DNA of 6,693 nt, from NCBI GenBank assembly GCA_016301865.1, contig JAEDOP010000040.1, positions 1-6,693 of the forward strand, given 5' to 3'. This stretch comes from Alphaproteobacteria bacterium (lineage in GTDB: Bacteria; Pseudomonadota; Alphaproteobacteria; Rs-D84). The translations under genes and the position numbers were made by a program. A model generated the notes under the pieces. It saw only the letters and a program-made list of their open reading frames with translations, had not been told where the DNA came from and ran no database searches. Positions 1 through 5,289 of the stretch are shown here, one piece after another (positions within the stretch are counted from its first letter, which is position 1; every line of letters starts with the position of its first letter).

Positions 1-1525
1 CCGCGCTTTTCAACGTGTTAATTTCGGCTGTGTTGCCATTAACCAGTGCCGTCAAAGAATCTAAATCAACCTGTTTCGCATAGCCAGACAAGTCAATTTC
101 ACCACCAGATACCGCATCCGCAATCTTGGCATCAACTTGGGCCTTGGTATAAACATCACCTTTTAAAGTGCTCAGTTCAGTCGATATCGCCGTCAATGCA
201 TCCGCCGCTGCATAATCCCCAGAATCCTGCTTTTTCGCAATTTCTGTTTCCAATGCTGTAAGCAGTTCAGTCAACTCTGTGCTTGTCACTAAATCGGTCA
301 GTTCAGACTTGTTTGCCTTTAATGCCAATTTCGCGTCAACATCCGCTGTTTTTGCATAGTCCGCCAGGCTTGGGATTTCAATTGCATCAATTGCATTCTG
401 TAACGCAGTATCCGCCGTCGTCATATCAGACTTGGTGGCATATGTGTCGCCCAGTTTGCTGATTGTTTCCTGGATTGTAGTAACTGTGGACGCGTCCGCC
501 TTGCCAGACTTCAATGCCGCAACCGCATCATTCAGTGTTTTCAAATCTGCCGCAACCAGGTATTCACCCTTGGCCTGCTTTTCATCAATGGCCGCTTCCA
601 AGGTTGTTTTTAAATCTGCCAACTCTTGATCTGTTGCCATATCTGCAATCGCTGTGTTAATTGCTTCGGAAACTTGGGTCGATGTCTGATAGCCCGCGCT
701 TTTCAACGTGTTAATTTCGGCTGTGTTGCCATTAACCAGTGCCGTCAATGCCTCCAACGCAGATGTTGTCGCATAACCCGACAGGTCAATCTGACCACCC
801 GTTGCCGCATCAGCAATTTTCTGGTCAACCTCGGCCTTGGTATAAACACTACCTTTTAACATGCCCAGTTCAGTCGATATCGCCGTCAATGCATCCGCCG
901 TTGCATAATCCCCAGAATTCTGCTTTTTCGCAATTTCTGTTTCCAATGATGTAAGCAGGTCAGTCAACTCTGTGCGTGTCACTAAATTCGACACATCTGG
1001 GATTTCAATCGCATCAATTGCCGCCTGTAATCTTTCCTCGGCCGCGGTCAATTCTGTCTTTTTTGCATAATCCGCAGAAATCGCATTAACCGTTGTCTGT
1101 AAATTTTCAACAACTGTCTTGTCAACAGTACCGCTTTGCAACGTTTCAACCGTTGTCTTTAACGTTTGCAATTCTGTCGCATCCGCATAATCACCTTTGG
1201 CCTGCTTTTCATCAATCGCCGCCTGCAACGTTGTCTTCAAGTCATTCAAATCCGTTTCAGTCAGATAACCCGCCGCCTTTAAATCTGCAATATCCAGCGT
1301 ATTCTGATTCACCTGCGTTGCAACCGCATTCAAAGATTCCTGGGTAGCCTTTTGACCAACCGTCGTTTTCAACGCTTCCAAATCAATCAAGTTTGCCTTG
1401 GCCCCCAACTGCGTATCAACATACGACTTACTTGCCAGATTAACCGATGCCGCATCCGCTACACCACAAAGGCCCGCAAATATCATGGCCGCAAATCCTG
1501 AAAAAGCAATATTTTTAACTTTCAT
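1..1525 (-). CDS. Secreted coiled-coil repeat surface protein, C-terminus cut by window edge
   Basis: The frame is open from the ATG at 1523-1525 down to the window edge (508 codons, no stop), so the C-terminus is missing. Residues 1-25 (MKVKNIAFSGF... ending VADA) form a Sec signal peptide. The mature part is rich in Ala, Thr, Asp, Lys and Leu, with heptad-like spacing and almost no aromatics except recurring Tyr, and it has no Trp. Motifs such as YTKAEVD, YAKKTEL, YATKSDM and YVDTQLGAKA recur; this style is common in phage tail fibres and trimeric fibrous surface proteins. From about residue 85 the protein consists of long tandem units: 85-276, 277-507 and the first residue of a third. A Shine-Dalgarno GAAAGGA at 1533-1539 lies 7 nt from the ATG. 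Only 34 bp separate it from the stop of the upstream gene, with no room for a terminator, so the two are probably co-transcribed. The function is unknown; an extracellular or cell-surface fibrous protein or adhesin is my inference. Confidence 0.8.
   Translation of the reverse strand, partial: MKVKNIAFSGFAAMIFAGLCGVADAASVNLASKSYVDTQLGAKANLIDLEALKTTVGQKATQESLNAVATQVNQNTLDIADLKAAGYLTETDLNDLKTTLQAAIDEKQAKGDYADATELQTLKTTVETLQSGTVDKTVVENLQTTVNAISADYAKKTELTAAEERLQAAIDAIEIPDVSNLVTRTELTDLLTSLETEIAKKQNSGDYATADALTAISTELGMLKGSVYTKAEVDQKIADAATGGQIDLSGYATTSALEALTALVNGNTAEINTLKSAGYQTSTQVSEAINTAIADMATDQELADLKTTLEAAIDEKQAKGEYLVAADLKTLNDAVAALKSGKADASTVTTIQETISKLGDTYATKSDMTTADTALQNAIDAIEIPSLADYAKTADVDAKLALKANKSELTDLVTSTELTELLTALETEIAKKQDSGDYAAADALTAISTELSTLKGDVYTKAQVDAKIADAVSGGEIDLSGYAKQVDLDSLTALVNGNTAEINTLKSA
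5..697 (-). repeat. Coding tandem repeat, unit 2 (231 codons)
   Basis: This is the second unit of the same repeat (residues 277-507), beginning at AGYQTSTQV. Its last part is nearly identical in DNA to unit 1: bases 1-55 match 694-748 perfectly, and 151-299 against 844-992 shows only about ten differences. The base triplet at 2-4 already starts a third unit beyond the window. Unit 2 carries extra blocks near STQVSEAINTAIADMATDQ and near LADYAKTADVDAKLALKAN relative to unit 1. Confidence 0.8.
698..1273 (-). repeat. Coding tandem repeat, unit 1 (192 codons)
   Basis: This is the first unit of a long in-frame tandem repeat inside the coiled-coil gene (residues 85-276), beginning at AGYLTETDL and ending at NTLKS. 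It aligns with unit 2 except that it lacks two blocks of 17 and 22 codons present there. The offset between the copies is 693 bp near the unit ends, 627 bp in the middle and 576 bp at the beginning, which accounts exactly for those two indels. Confidence 0.8.
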
Positions 1526-1559
1526 AATCCTTTCCTTTCTTTACACAGTTTTGCAACCG

Positions 1560-3002
1560 TTATTCCGCATCAACCGTTACAGAAACCCACGATGAAGTTC
1601 CATCCCCATTGGACATCAGCATCACCATTTCGCCATCGGCCGCACCAGTATTAATTTCATCAGATGTAACCGCGCCCGCCTGAATCTTGTCCGTAGTAAT
1701 CGAACCATCTGGAATTTCATATGTATTCATCGCATTTGAAACCGTGGTATCAACCTGGGTCGTCGTCACATACTGTGTCATATCCGGAATTTCATCCTTG
1801 GTCGCGAATTTTGCATCCGCATCTGCCTTGGTATAATAATTTGTTAATTCAACCTGCCCCGCATTAATATTATCAATCGCGGCCTGCAATTCAGATTTTG
1901 CGGTCTCCAACTCAGCTTTGGTTGCCAAATTTACTATTTTAGCATCAATTGCCTGTGAAACCTGATCCGCCGTCTGCAAACCTGCAATCGCCTGCGTCAC
2001 ATAATCAGAAGTTACAAAATCTTTGACCGAATCCTTGGTCGCCAATTTTGCCATCTCTGTTTGCAATGCAGTAATTTCGCCCTTGGTCGCCAAATCCTGA
2101 ATCATCGACTCAACCGCATCAGACTTTACAAAATCCTTAATCTCTTCCTGTGTCGCAACATTTTTCAACTGCGCCACTACAGATTCAACCTGTGAACTCA
2201 AGTCCTCTACATCTTCTTGCAATTGCGTTACTGTTTCGCCACTTGCGCCACCACTTTGCAATCCCCTAACCGTCGATTCCAAATCAGCAACACGATTTAA
2301 CAAATCACCCGAAGCAATATCACCCAAACCATCAACCGTATTTTTCAATGATTCCAGTCCGGTTTCCAACGTCGCAATCGCCGTTTCATTTACCGACACA
2401 CGCCCCGGCAACGTATCCAGCGCATCCTGCAAGGATTTCAACCCTTCAAACGACGCAAAACCACCGGACCACACTTCTTCATCGCCCTGGCTGATTGTCA
2501 GTTTACCATCTTCTTCCTCAACCGAAATTCTATAACCACCACCGGTCATAGCATTCAAATCTTTTTGTAACTGTTTTACATCTACGACCAAACCGTCATC
2601 CAAATCAGGCAATCCCAACACGGCCTCTAACGCTTCTACACGTGGTTTCCAAGACGATTCTTGTCCCGCCTGGCCTAAATTACCACCACTGGACGGTTTA
2701 CTACCACCAACCGTCGTAACACCACCCAAATATTTTCCAATGGATAAACGCGGACTGGCCGCCGCACGTGTTGACGTTGACGTCGTCGGTTTTGCATCAC
2801 CGACACGCATCGAACCACCACGCACAGTGGATTTCGCAGTACTGGCTGATTTTGACCCCGTTGACGCGGCACTGGACGCACTTGAATAAGTTCCCGCCCC
2901 ACCCAAGGAACGTACCGCCGGCGCACCAAACGATGGCATTGCCATCGCTGTGCACAACACACAAGCTATTGATAGTGTTGATATTTTTAATTCGTTTTTC
3001 AT
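1560..3002 (-). CDS. Secreted coiled-coil surface protein, 480 aa
   Basis: Residues 1-27 (MKNELKIST... ending PSFGA) form a signal peptide. Residues about 35-110 are a Ser/Thr/Ala/Gly-rich, low-complexity, presumably extended segment containing RLSIGKYLGG. Residues about 135-182 look like a small globular part (GGYRISVEEEDGKLTIS). Residues about 185-380 are coiled-coil-like (LESLKNTVDGL, LLNRVADLESTVRGL, LQEDVEDLSSQVESVVAQL). These are followed by short TK-type repeats (LATKGEI, LATKDSV, LATKAEL, YYTKADADAKFATKDEI). The C-terminus has GSITTDKIQAGAVTSDEI, a motif style seen in phage tail fibres, then an acidic end with no anchor or sorting signal that I recognise. It resembles the next gene downstream in architecture and motifs but not in long exact DNA repeats. 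The start at 3002 gives a clean signal peptide; its Shine-Dalgarno (AGAAGAGAG, about 3007-3015) is weak. The stop is TAA. An exported fibrous protein is well supported; its role is unknown. Confidence 0.85.
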   Translation of the reverse strand: MKNELKISTLSIACVLCTAMAMPSFGAPAVRSLGGAGTYSSASSAASTGSKSASTAKSTVRGGSMRVGDAKPTTSTSTRAAASPRLSIGKYLGGVTTVGGSKPSSGGNLGQAGQESSWKPRVEALEAVLGLPDLDDGLVVDVKQLQKDLNAMTGGGYRISVEEEDGKLTISQGDEEVWSGGFASFEGLKSLQDALDTLPGRVSVNETAIATLETGLESLKNTVDGLGDIASGDLLNRVADLESTVRGLQSGGASGETVTQLQEDVEDLSSQVESVVAQLKNVATQEEIKDFVKSDAVESMIQDLATKGEITALQTEMAKLATKDSVKDFVTSDYVTQAIAGLQTADQVSQAIDAKIVNLATKAELETAKSELQAAIDNINAGQVELTNYYTKADADAKFATKDEIPDMTQYVTTTQVDTTVSNAMNTYEIPDGSITTDKIQAGAVTSDEINTGAADGEMVMLMSNGDGTSSWVSVTVDAE

Positions 3003-3025
3003 AAGCTCTCTTCTCTGCTATTTTT

Positions 3026-3055
3026 AGTTTATCACATTTTGCGAATCGGGGTCAA
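3026..3055 (-). promoter_or_regulatory. Sigma70-like promoter for the coiled-coil gene pair
   Basis: On the minus strand, TTGACC (3050-3055) and TAAACT (3026-3031) are separated by 18 bp. They match the -35 and -10 consensus at 5 and 4 of 6 bases. The start site would fall near 3019-3020, leaving a leader of about 17 nt before the ATG at 3002. Found by eye only. Confidence 0.5.
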
Positions 3056-3069
3056 TACCCTTTTTCCTA

Positions 3070-3090
3070 AATTTTAAATTTTTTAAAATT
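3070..3090 (-). terminator. AT-only dyad overlapping the end of the barrel gene; weak terminator at best
   Basis: A perfect 9-bp inverted repeat (AATTTTAAA / TTTAAAATT) with a 3-nt loop spans the last codons and TAA of the barrel-protein gene. It has no G/C pairs and no U-run after it in the minus direction, so it is not a classical intrinsic terminator. I see no better terminator between this gene and the coiled-coil pair, so some read-through is possible. Confidence 0.25.
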
Positions 3091-3826
3091 CATACCGCAA
3101 TCCAACCGATATCGAGTTATCCAAAATCAATCCAATATCATTCGTAAACTCTACCCCCGTCAAATCTAACGTACTTGTACCATAATCAACCGACGCGCCA
3201 TCCCTGTACGCACGCGTATGTTCTGGTCCCCACAGCATCGCCAAACGATAACGGAAATCCAACAACAAATTATAATCCAGATGATACGACCAACCTGCCA
3301 TCAAACCAACCATTGGCGAAACATTTCTTTCACTGCGCCCACCACTTTTAAAGGCATCGTCATCTAATTCAGTTTTTGGCAACGCAACACCCAACCCCGC
3401 GCCAACATACAGACCGTTTGCAAAATCATAATATCCATTTGCCATTAAATACGGCACCGTCAATTTAAAACTTACGCCTTCATCTGCATCCTCGAATTCG
3501 GAAATAATACCGGCTTCAACTTCGGCACGCCAAAAATAATTAAATATACGACCTGCGAAAACGTTTCCGCCAAATACAGCCTCGGTATAACTATCCTTGT
3601 TTTCACCAACACCAATTTCTGGACTGGTACTATATTCATTTTCCCAGTTCATTATATTTAAATCCAGTCGTCCACCGATATACCAGTGTCCAACCTCGGC
3701 CCGGTCTTTGTAATCATATGTAACCTTGTAAACGCCATTCTGGCCACGTTGCAAATAATTAGGCGCCGCATTCGCCGCAGTTGTTGCCAATGCTATTACA
3801 CCCAAAACAGATACTATTTTTTTCAT
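3083..3826 (-). CDS. Outer-membrane beta-barrel protein, 247 aa
   Basis: The protein has a Sec signal peptide (MKKIVSVLGVIALATTAANA, then AP). After it come alternating polar/hydrophobic strands separated by acidic or Gly-rich loops: HWYIGGRLDLNIMNW, VFGGNVFAGRIFNYFWRAEVEAGII, LYVGAGLGVALP, PMVGLMAGWSYHLDYNLLLDFRYRLAML and the final SISVGLRYEF. The terminal Phe after aromatic/hydrophobic alternation is the classic C-terminal signature recognised by the Bam complex. The size and Gly/aromatic pattern fit the small 8-strand outer-membrane barrel superfamily (OmpA-N/OmpW/Omp25-like); I cannot name a closer family. I chose the start at 3826 over an in-frame ATG at 3850. It has a strong GGAGGG (3833-3838) 6 nt upstream and gives a proper signal peptide, while the longer form would begin upstream of the likely transcription start. 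The stop is TAA. It is divergent from the Pal-like gene. Confidence 0.85.
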   Translation of the reverse strand: MKKIVSVLGVIALATTAANAAPNYLQRGQNGVYKVTYDYKDRAEVGHWYIGGRLDLNIMNWENEYSTSPEIGVGENKDSYTEAVFGGNVFAGRIFNYFWRAEVEAGIISEFEDADEGVSFKLTVPYLMANGYYDFANGLYVGAGLGVALPKTELDDDAFKSGGRSERNVSPMVGLMAGWSYHLDYNLLLDFRYRLAMLWGPEHTRAYRDGASVDYGTSTLDLTGVEFTNDIGLILDNSISVGLRYEF

Positions 3827-3832
3827 TATATA

Positions 3833-3838
3833 CCCTCC
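3833..3838 (-). promoter_or_regulatory. Ribosome binding site fixing the barrel-protein start
   Basis: GGAGGG on the minus strand lies 6 nt before the ATG at 3824-3826. It is the strongest Shine-Dalgarno in the window and decides between the 3826 and 3850 starts. Confidence 0.75.
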
Positions 3839-3850
3839 ATTTTTTCCCAC

Positions 3851-3879
3851 AGTATATCACAAATCACCCCCATTTCCAA
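3851..3879 (-). promoter_or_regulatory. Sigma70-like promoter for the barrel-protein gene
   Basis: On the minus strand, TTGGAA (3874-3879) and TATACT (3851-3856) have an ideal 17-bp spacer and match consensus at 4 and 5 of 6 bases. The predicted start is near 3844-3845, giving a leader of roughly 18 nt that just contains the GGAGGG ribosome site. Confidence 0.6.
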
Positions 3880-3896
3880 AGCACAAAAATATGCTA

Positions 3897-3924
3897 TTGA
3901 CATCTTTTTGCATTTTTTGCTAAT
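3897..3924 (+). promoter_or_regulatory. Sigma70-like promoter for the Pal-like gene
   Basis: A perfect -35 box TTGACA (3897-3902) is followed 16 bp later by GCTAAT (3919-3924), 4 of 6 to the -10 consensus; TAATTT at 3921-3926 with an 18-bp spacer is an alternative. The start site would be near 3931, about 30 nt before the ATG at 3960. It sits back to back with the minus-strand promoter at 3851-3879, the -35 boxes 17 bp apart. Confidence 0.55.
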
Positions 3925-3941
3925 TTTTTTACGTACAAGAC

Positions 3942-3951
3942 AAAGAAAGGA
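3942..3951 (+). promoter_or_regulatory. Ribosome binding site of the Pal-like gene
   Basis: AAAGAAAGGA ends 8 nt before the ATG at 3960. It closely resembles the ribosome site of the coiled-coil gene starting at 1525. Its quality argues that translation really starts at 3960, upstream of the in-frame TGA, and not only at the internal ATG at 4113, which lacks a comparable site. Confidence 0.7.
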
Positions 3952-3959
3952 TTTTCATC

Positions 3960-4355
3960 ATGAAAAAATATTTAGTTATTTTGGCGGCACTGTCCATCAA
4001 CGCGTGCACACACGTCCCATCCGACATATCCTGAAATCAGGCATTTTTCGACTTTGATTCGGCAAAAATCTCCGACGACGCACGCGACGAACTGGAATCC
4101 CAGGCATTATATATGAAGAAAAACCCAAACACCACCATTGTAATCGAAGGTCGCTGTGACGAACGCGGTTCAACTGAATACAATCTGGCATTGGGTGCAT
4201 TGCGCGCCGGCAACGCTGCCCACGTAATTATCCAGGACGGTGTTGAATCCGAACGCATCAAAACAGTATCTTACGGCAAAGAAAACCCAATCTATCCGAG
4301 CACAGGCGAAGCCGTCTGGTCAAAAAACCGCAACACCACAACTCGTGTAAAATAA
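3960..4355 (+). CDS. pal: Pal-like OmpA-domain lipoprotein, frame interrupted by in-frame TGA at codon 25
   Basis: Read through one TGA (4032-4034), this is a 131-codon lipoprotein. It has a signal peptide with a lipobox-like end (MKKYLVILAALSINAC, Cys16), a very short linker, then a complete OmpA-like peptidoglycan-binding domain. The domain starts at AFFDFDSAKI (28-37). The EGRCDERGSTEYNLALGALRA segment (63-83) holds the expected diaminopimelate-contacting Asp67 and Arg82, 15 residues apart as in the family. TVSYGKENP (102-110) and VWSKNRN (119-125) follow. The usual NRR near the end is NRN here. The family anchors the outer membrane to peptidoglycan as part of Tol-Pal. Upstream and downstream parts are in the same frame, so a single base change explains the break. 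Possible explanations are a nonsense mutation, a sequencing or assembly error, read-through or recoded UGA. The promoter, ribosome site and doubled TAA TAA stop are intact. Without read-through the products would be a 24-aa lipopeptide and possibly an internal start at 4113 lacking the first half of the domain. No tolQRAB genes are visible beside it. Confidence 0.75.
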
Positions 4356-4356
4356 T

Positions 4357-4381
4357 AAATCCCCCCACGGGGGATTTTTTT
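4357..4381 (+). terminator. Intrinsic terminator after the Pal-like gene
   Basis: A 9-bp stem AAATCCCCC / GGGGGATTT with a 3-nt CAC loop is followed by a U-run to 4381. It begins immediately after the tandem TAA stops. The flanking A-run would let it also work from the minus strand. Confidence 0.85.
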
Positions 4382-4399
4382 AAGACTCACCCCCAATTC

Positions 4400-4427
4400 A
4401 TGTCTCATATCTCATGTCTCATATCTC
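4400..4427 (+). repeat. Perfect 14-bp tandem duplication between two terminators
   Basis: ATGTCTCATATCTC occurs twice back to back (4400-4413 and 4414-4427) with no mismatch. It lies in the short spacer between the two identical terminator hairpins. I see no coding role; an upstream in-frame ATG for ftsE falls on it (4414) but is not a credible start. Confidence 0.85.
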
Positions 4428-4428
4428 A

Positions 4429-4453
4429 AAAAATCCCCCCACGGGGGATTTTT
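4429..4453. terminator. Second copy of the same terminator hairpin
   Basis: An 11-bp stem AAAAATCCCCC / GGGGGATTTTT with loop CAC. Its 23-base core (4431-4453) is identical to 4357-4379, 74 bp upstream. It has A- and T-runs on both sides, so it is symmetric. It ends 2 bp before the ftsE -35 box, so it probably insulates the ftsE promoter from read-through out of the Pal-like gene. Confidence 0.8.
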
Positions 4454-4455
4454 AT

Positions 4456-4484
4456 TTGACGATATATTTTTTTTCTATTATATT
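4456..4484 (+). promoter_or_regulatory. Sigma70-like promoter of the ftsEX operon
   Basis: TTGACG (4456-4461), a 17-bp spacer and TATATT (4479-4484) match consensus at 5 of 6 bases each, the best promoter in the window overall. The expected start site is 4490-4492, on or one to two bases before the ftsE ATG at 4492. Confidence 0.65.
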
Positions 4485-4491
4485 TTCAAAC

Positions 4492-5286
4492 ATGGAAGAA
4501 AAGACAGCAATCTCGTTCGCAAATGTAGCGGCGTGTTATGACGGCACACCCGAAATTCTGACTGATGTCTCTTTTAATATCAGCAGTGGTGCATTTTATT
4601 TTCTATCGGGCGCATCTGGCGCGGGCAAAACCACATTATTACGCCTGATATACCAATTGCACAAACCATCACGCGGACAGATAAAATTATTCGGTCGCAT
4701 CACCAACGACATGACGCGCGACGAAATCACGCAAATTCGGCAAAAAATGGCCAGTGTTTTCCAGGATTATTCACTGCTGTCACATCTGTCGGTGTTTGAC
4801 AATGTCGCCCTGCCCCTGCGCGTACGTGGCATGCCCGAAGTGAAAATAAAAAAACTGGTAACCAAGGTACTTGACTGGGTCGGTCTGGGAAAATTCGCCG
4901 ACGCTGCGCCATTGACACTATCCGGCGGGCAAAAGCAACGCGTATCGGTCGCACGCGCCATCACAATCCAGCCCACAATTTTACTAGCAGACGAACCAAC
5001 CGGCAATCTGGACGATGAAAACGCATCGCGCCTGATGGAACTGTTTATCCAAATGAACAAAATGTTTGGCACAACAATCATTCTGGCCACACACAGTAAA
5101 AAGTTAATGGAAACCTATAAATTTCCTGTAATCCATGTTGAAAATCATCGGGTCAGTTTTTCTGGAAAATCCACCCCTGTAACGCAAAAAAACGATTCGG
5201 ACGCTAAACGCATATGGCGCGGTCCAAAACCACAAAATTATTTTACAGAACTGTCCAAACAGTTTGACGATATCGGGAACGCATAA
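4492..5286 (+). CDS. ftsE: Cell division ATP-binding protein FtsE
   Basis: This is the ABC ATPase of 264 aa that pairs with FtsX at the septum. FtsEX uses ATP hydrolysis to control periplasmic peptidoglycan hydrolases. Visible motifs are Walker A GASGAGKT (40-47), Q-loop VFQDYSLL with Gln91, signature LSGGQ (143-147), Walker B ILLADEP with Glu168, D-loop GNLD (171-174) and switch His201 in ATHS. The opening ISFANVAACYDG...ILTDVSF is the usual FtsE N-terminus, which fixes the start at 4492. An in-frame ATG at 4414 would add 26 residues encoded by a terminator hairpin and is rejected. After the ATPase core, about 40 extra residues (223-264, GKSTPVTQKNDSDAKR... to FDDIGNA) extend beyond the roughly 222 aa of E. 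coli FtsE. No Shine-Dalgarno precedes the ATG. The stop TAA lies 3 bp before ftsX. Confidence 0.93.
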   Translation: MEEKTAISFANVAACYDGTPEILTDVSFNISSGAFYFLSGASGAGKTTLLRLIYQLHKPSRGQIKLFGRITNDMTRDEITQIRQKMASVFQDYSLLSHLSVFDNVALPLRVRGMPEVKIKKLVTKVLDWVGLGKFADAAPLTLSGGQKQRVSVARAITIQPTILLADEPTGNLDDENASRLMELFIQMNKMFGTTIILATHSKKLMETYKFPVIHVENHRVSFSGKSTPVTQKNDSDAKRIWRGPKPQNYFTELSKQFDDIGNA

Positions 5287-5289
5287 GAA

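Noticed and set aside
1..1300. CRISPR array or insertion sequence as the source of the repeats
   Set aside because: The repeats are long, in-frame, coding and directly adjacent with no unique spacers. There are no terminal inverted repeats or transposase.
1450..1525. Lipoprotein signal in the coiled-coil protein (Cys20)
   Set aside because: The residues before Cys20 (FAGL) do not form a lipobox. VADA followed by AS suits signal peptidase I.
46..1595. Several plus-strand ORFs of 65-84 codons across the left end
   Set aside because: They are antisense to the long open minus-strand frame, have Pro/His/Gln/Ser-rich low-complexity translations and are repeated only because the minus-strand gene is repeated.
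3827..3850. Longer start for the barrel protein at 3850
   Set aside because: It abuts the -10 box and lies upstream of the expected transcript start. The ATG at 3826 has GGAGGG and gives a clean signal peptide.
4032..4034. Selenocysteine at the in-frame TGA
   Set aside because: The OmpA-domain linker has no catalytic role for Sec. The only nearby dyad is a 5-bp CCTGA/TCAGG with a 2-nt loop overlapping the TGA itself, which is not a bacterial SECIS placed downstream.
3960..4034. A separate 24-aa lysis-type or small lipoprotein gene
   Set aside because: The frame continues directly into a full OmpA domain with matching family order, so a broken or recoded Pal-like gene is simpler than two unrelated genes.
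3686..4057. Plus-strand 123-codon ORF across the barrel/Pal intergenic region
   Set aside because: It is antisense to the barrel gene start, crosses both promoters and overlaps the Pal-like gene in another frame, with no ribosome site or recognisable domain.
4414..4491. Longer start for ftsE at the in-frame ATG at 4414
   Set aside because: The extra 26 codons run through the 14-bp repeat, the second terminator hairpin and the promoter, and the product would lack the normal FtsE N-terminus. ATG 4492 fits family alignments.
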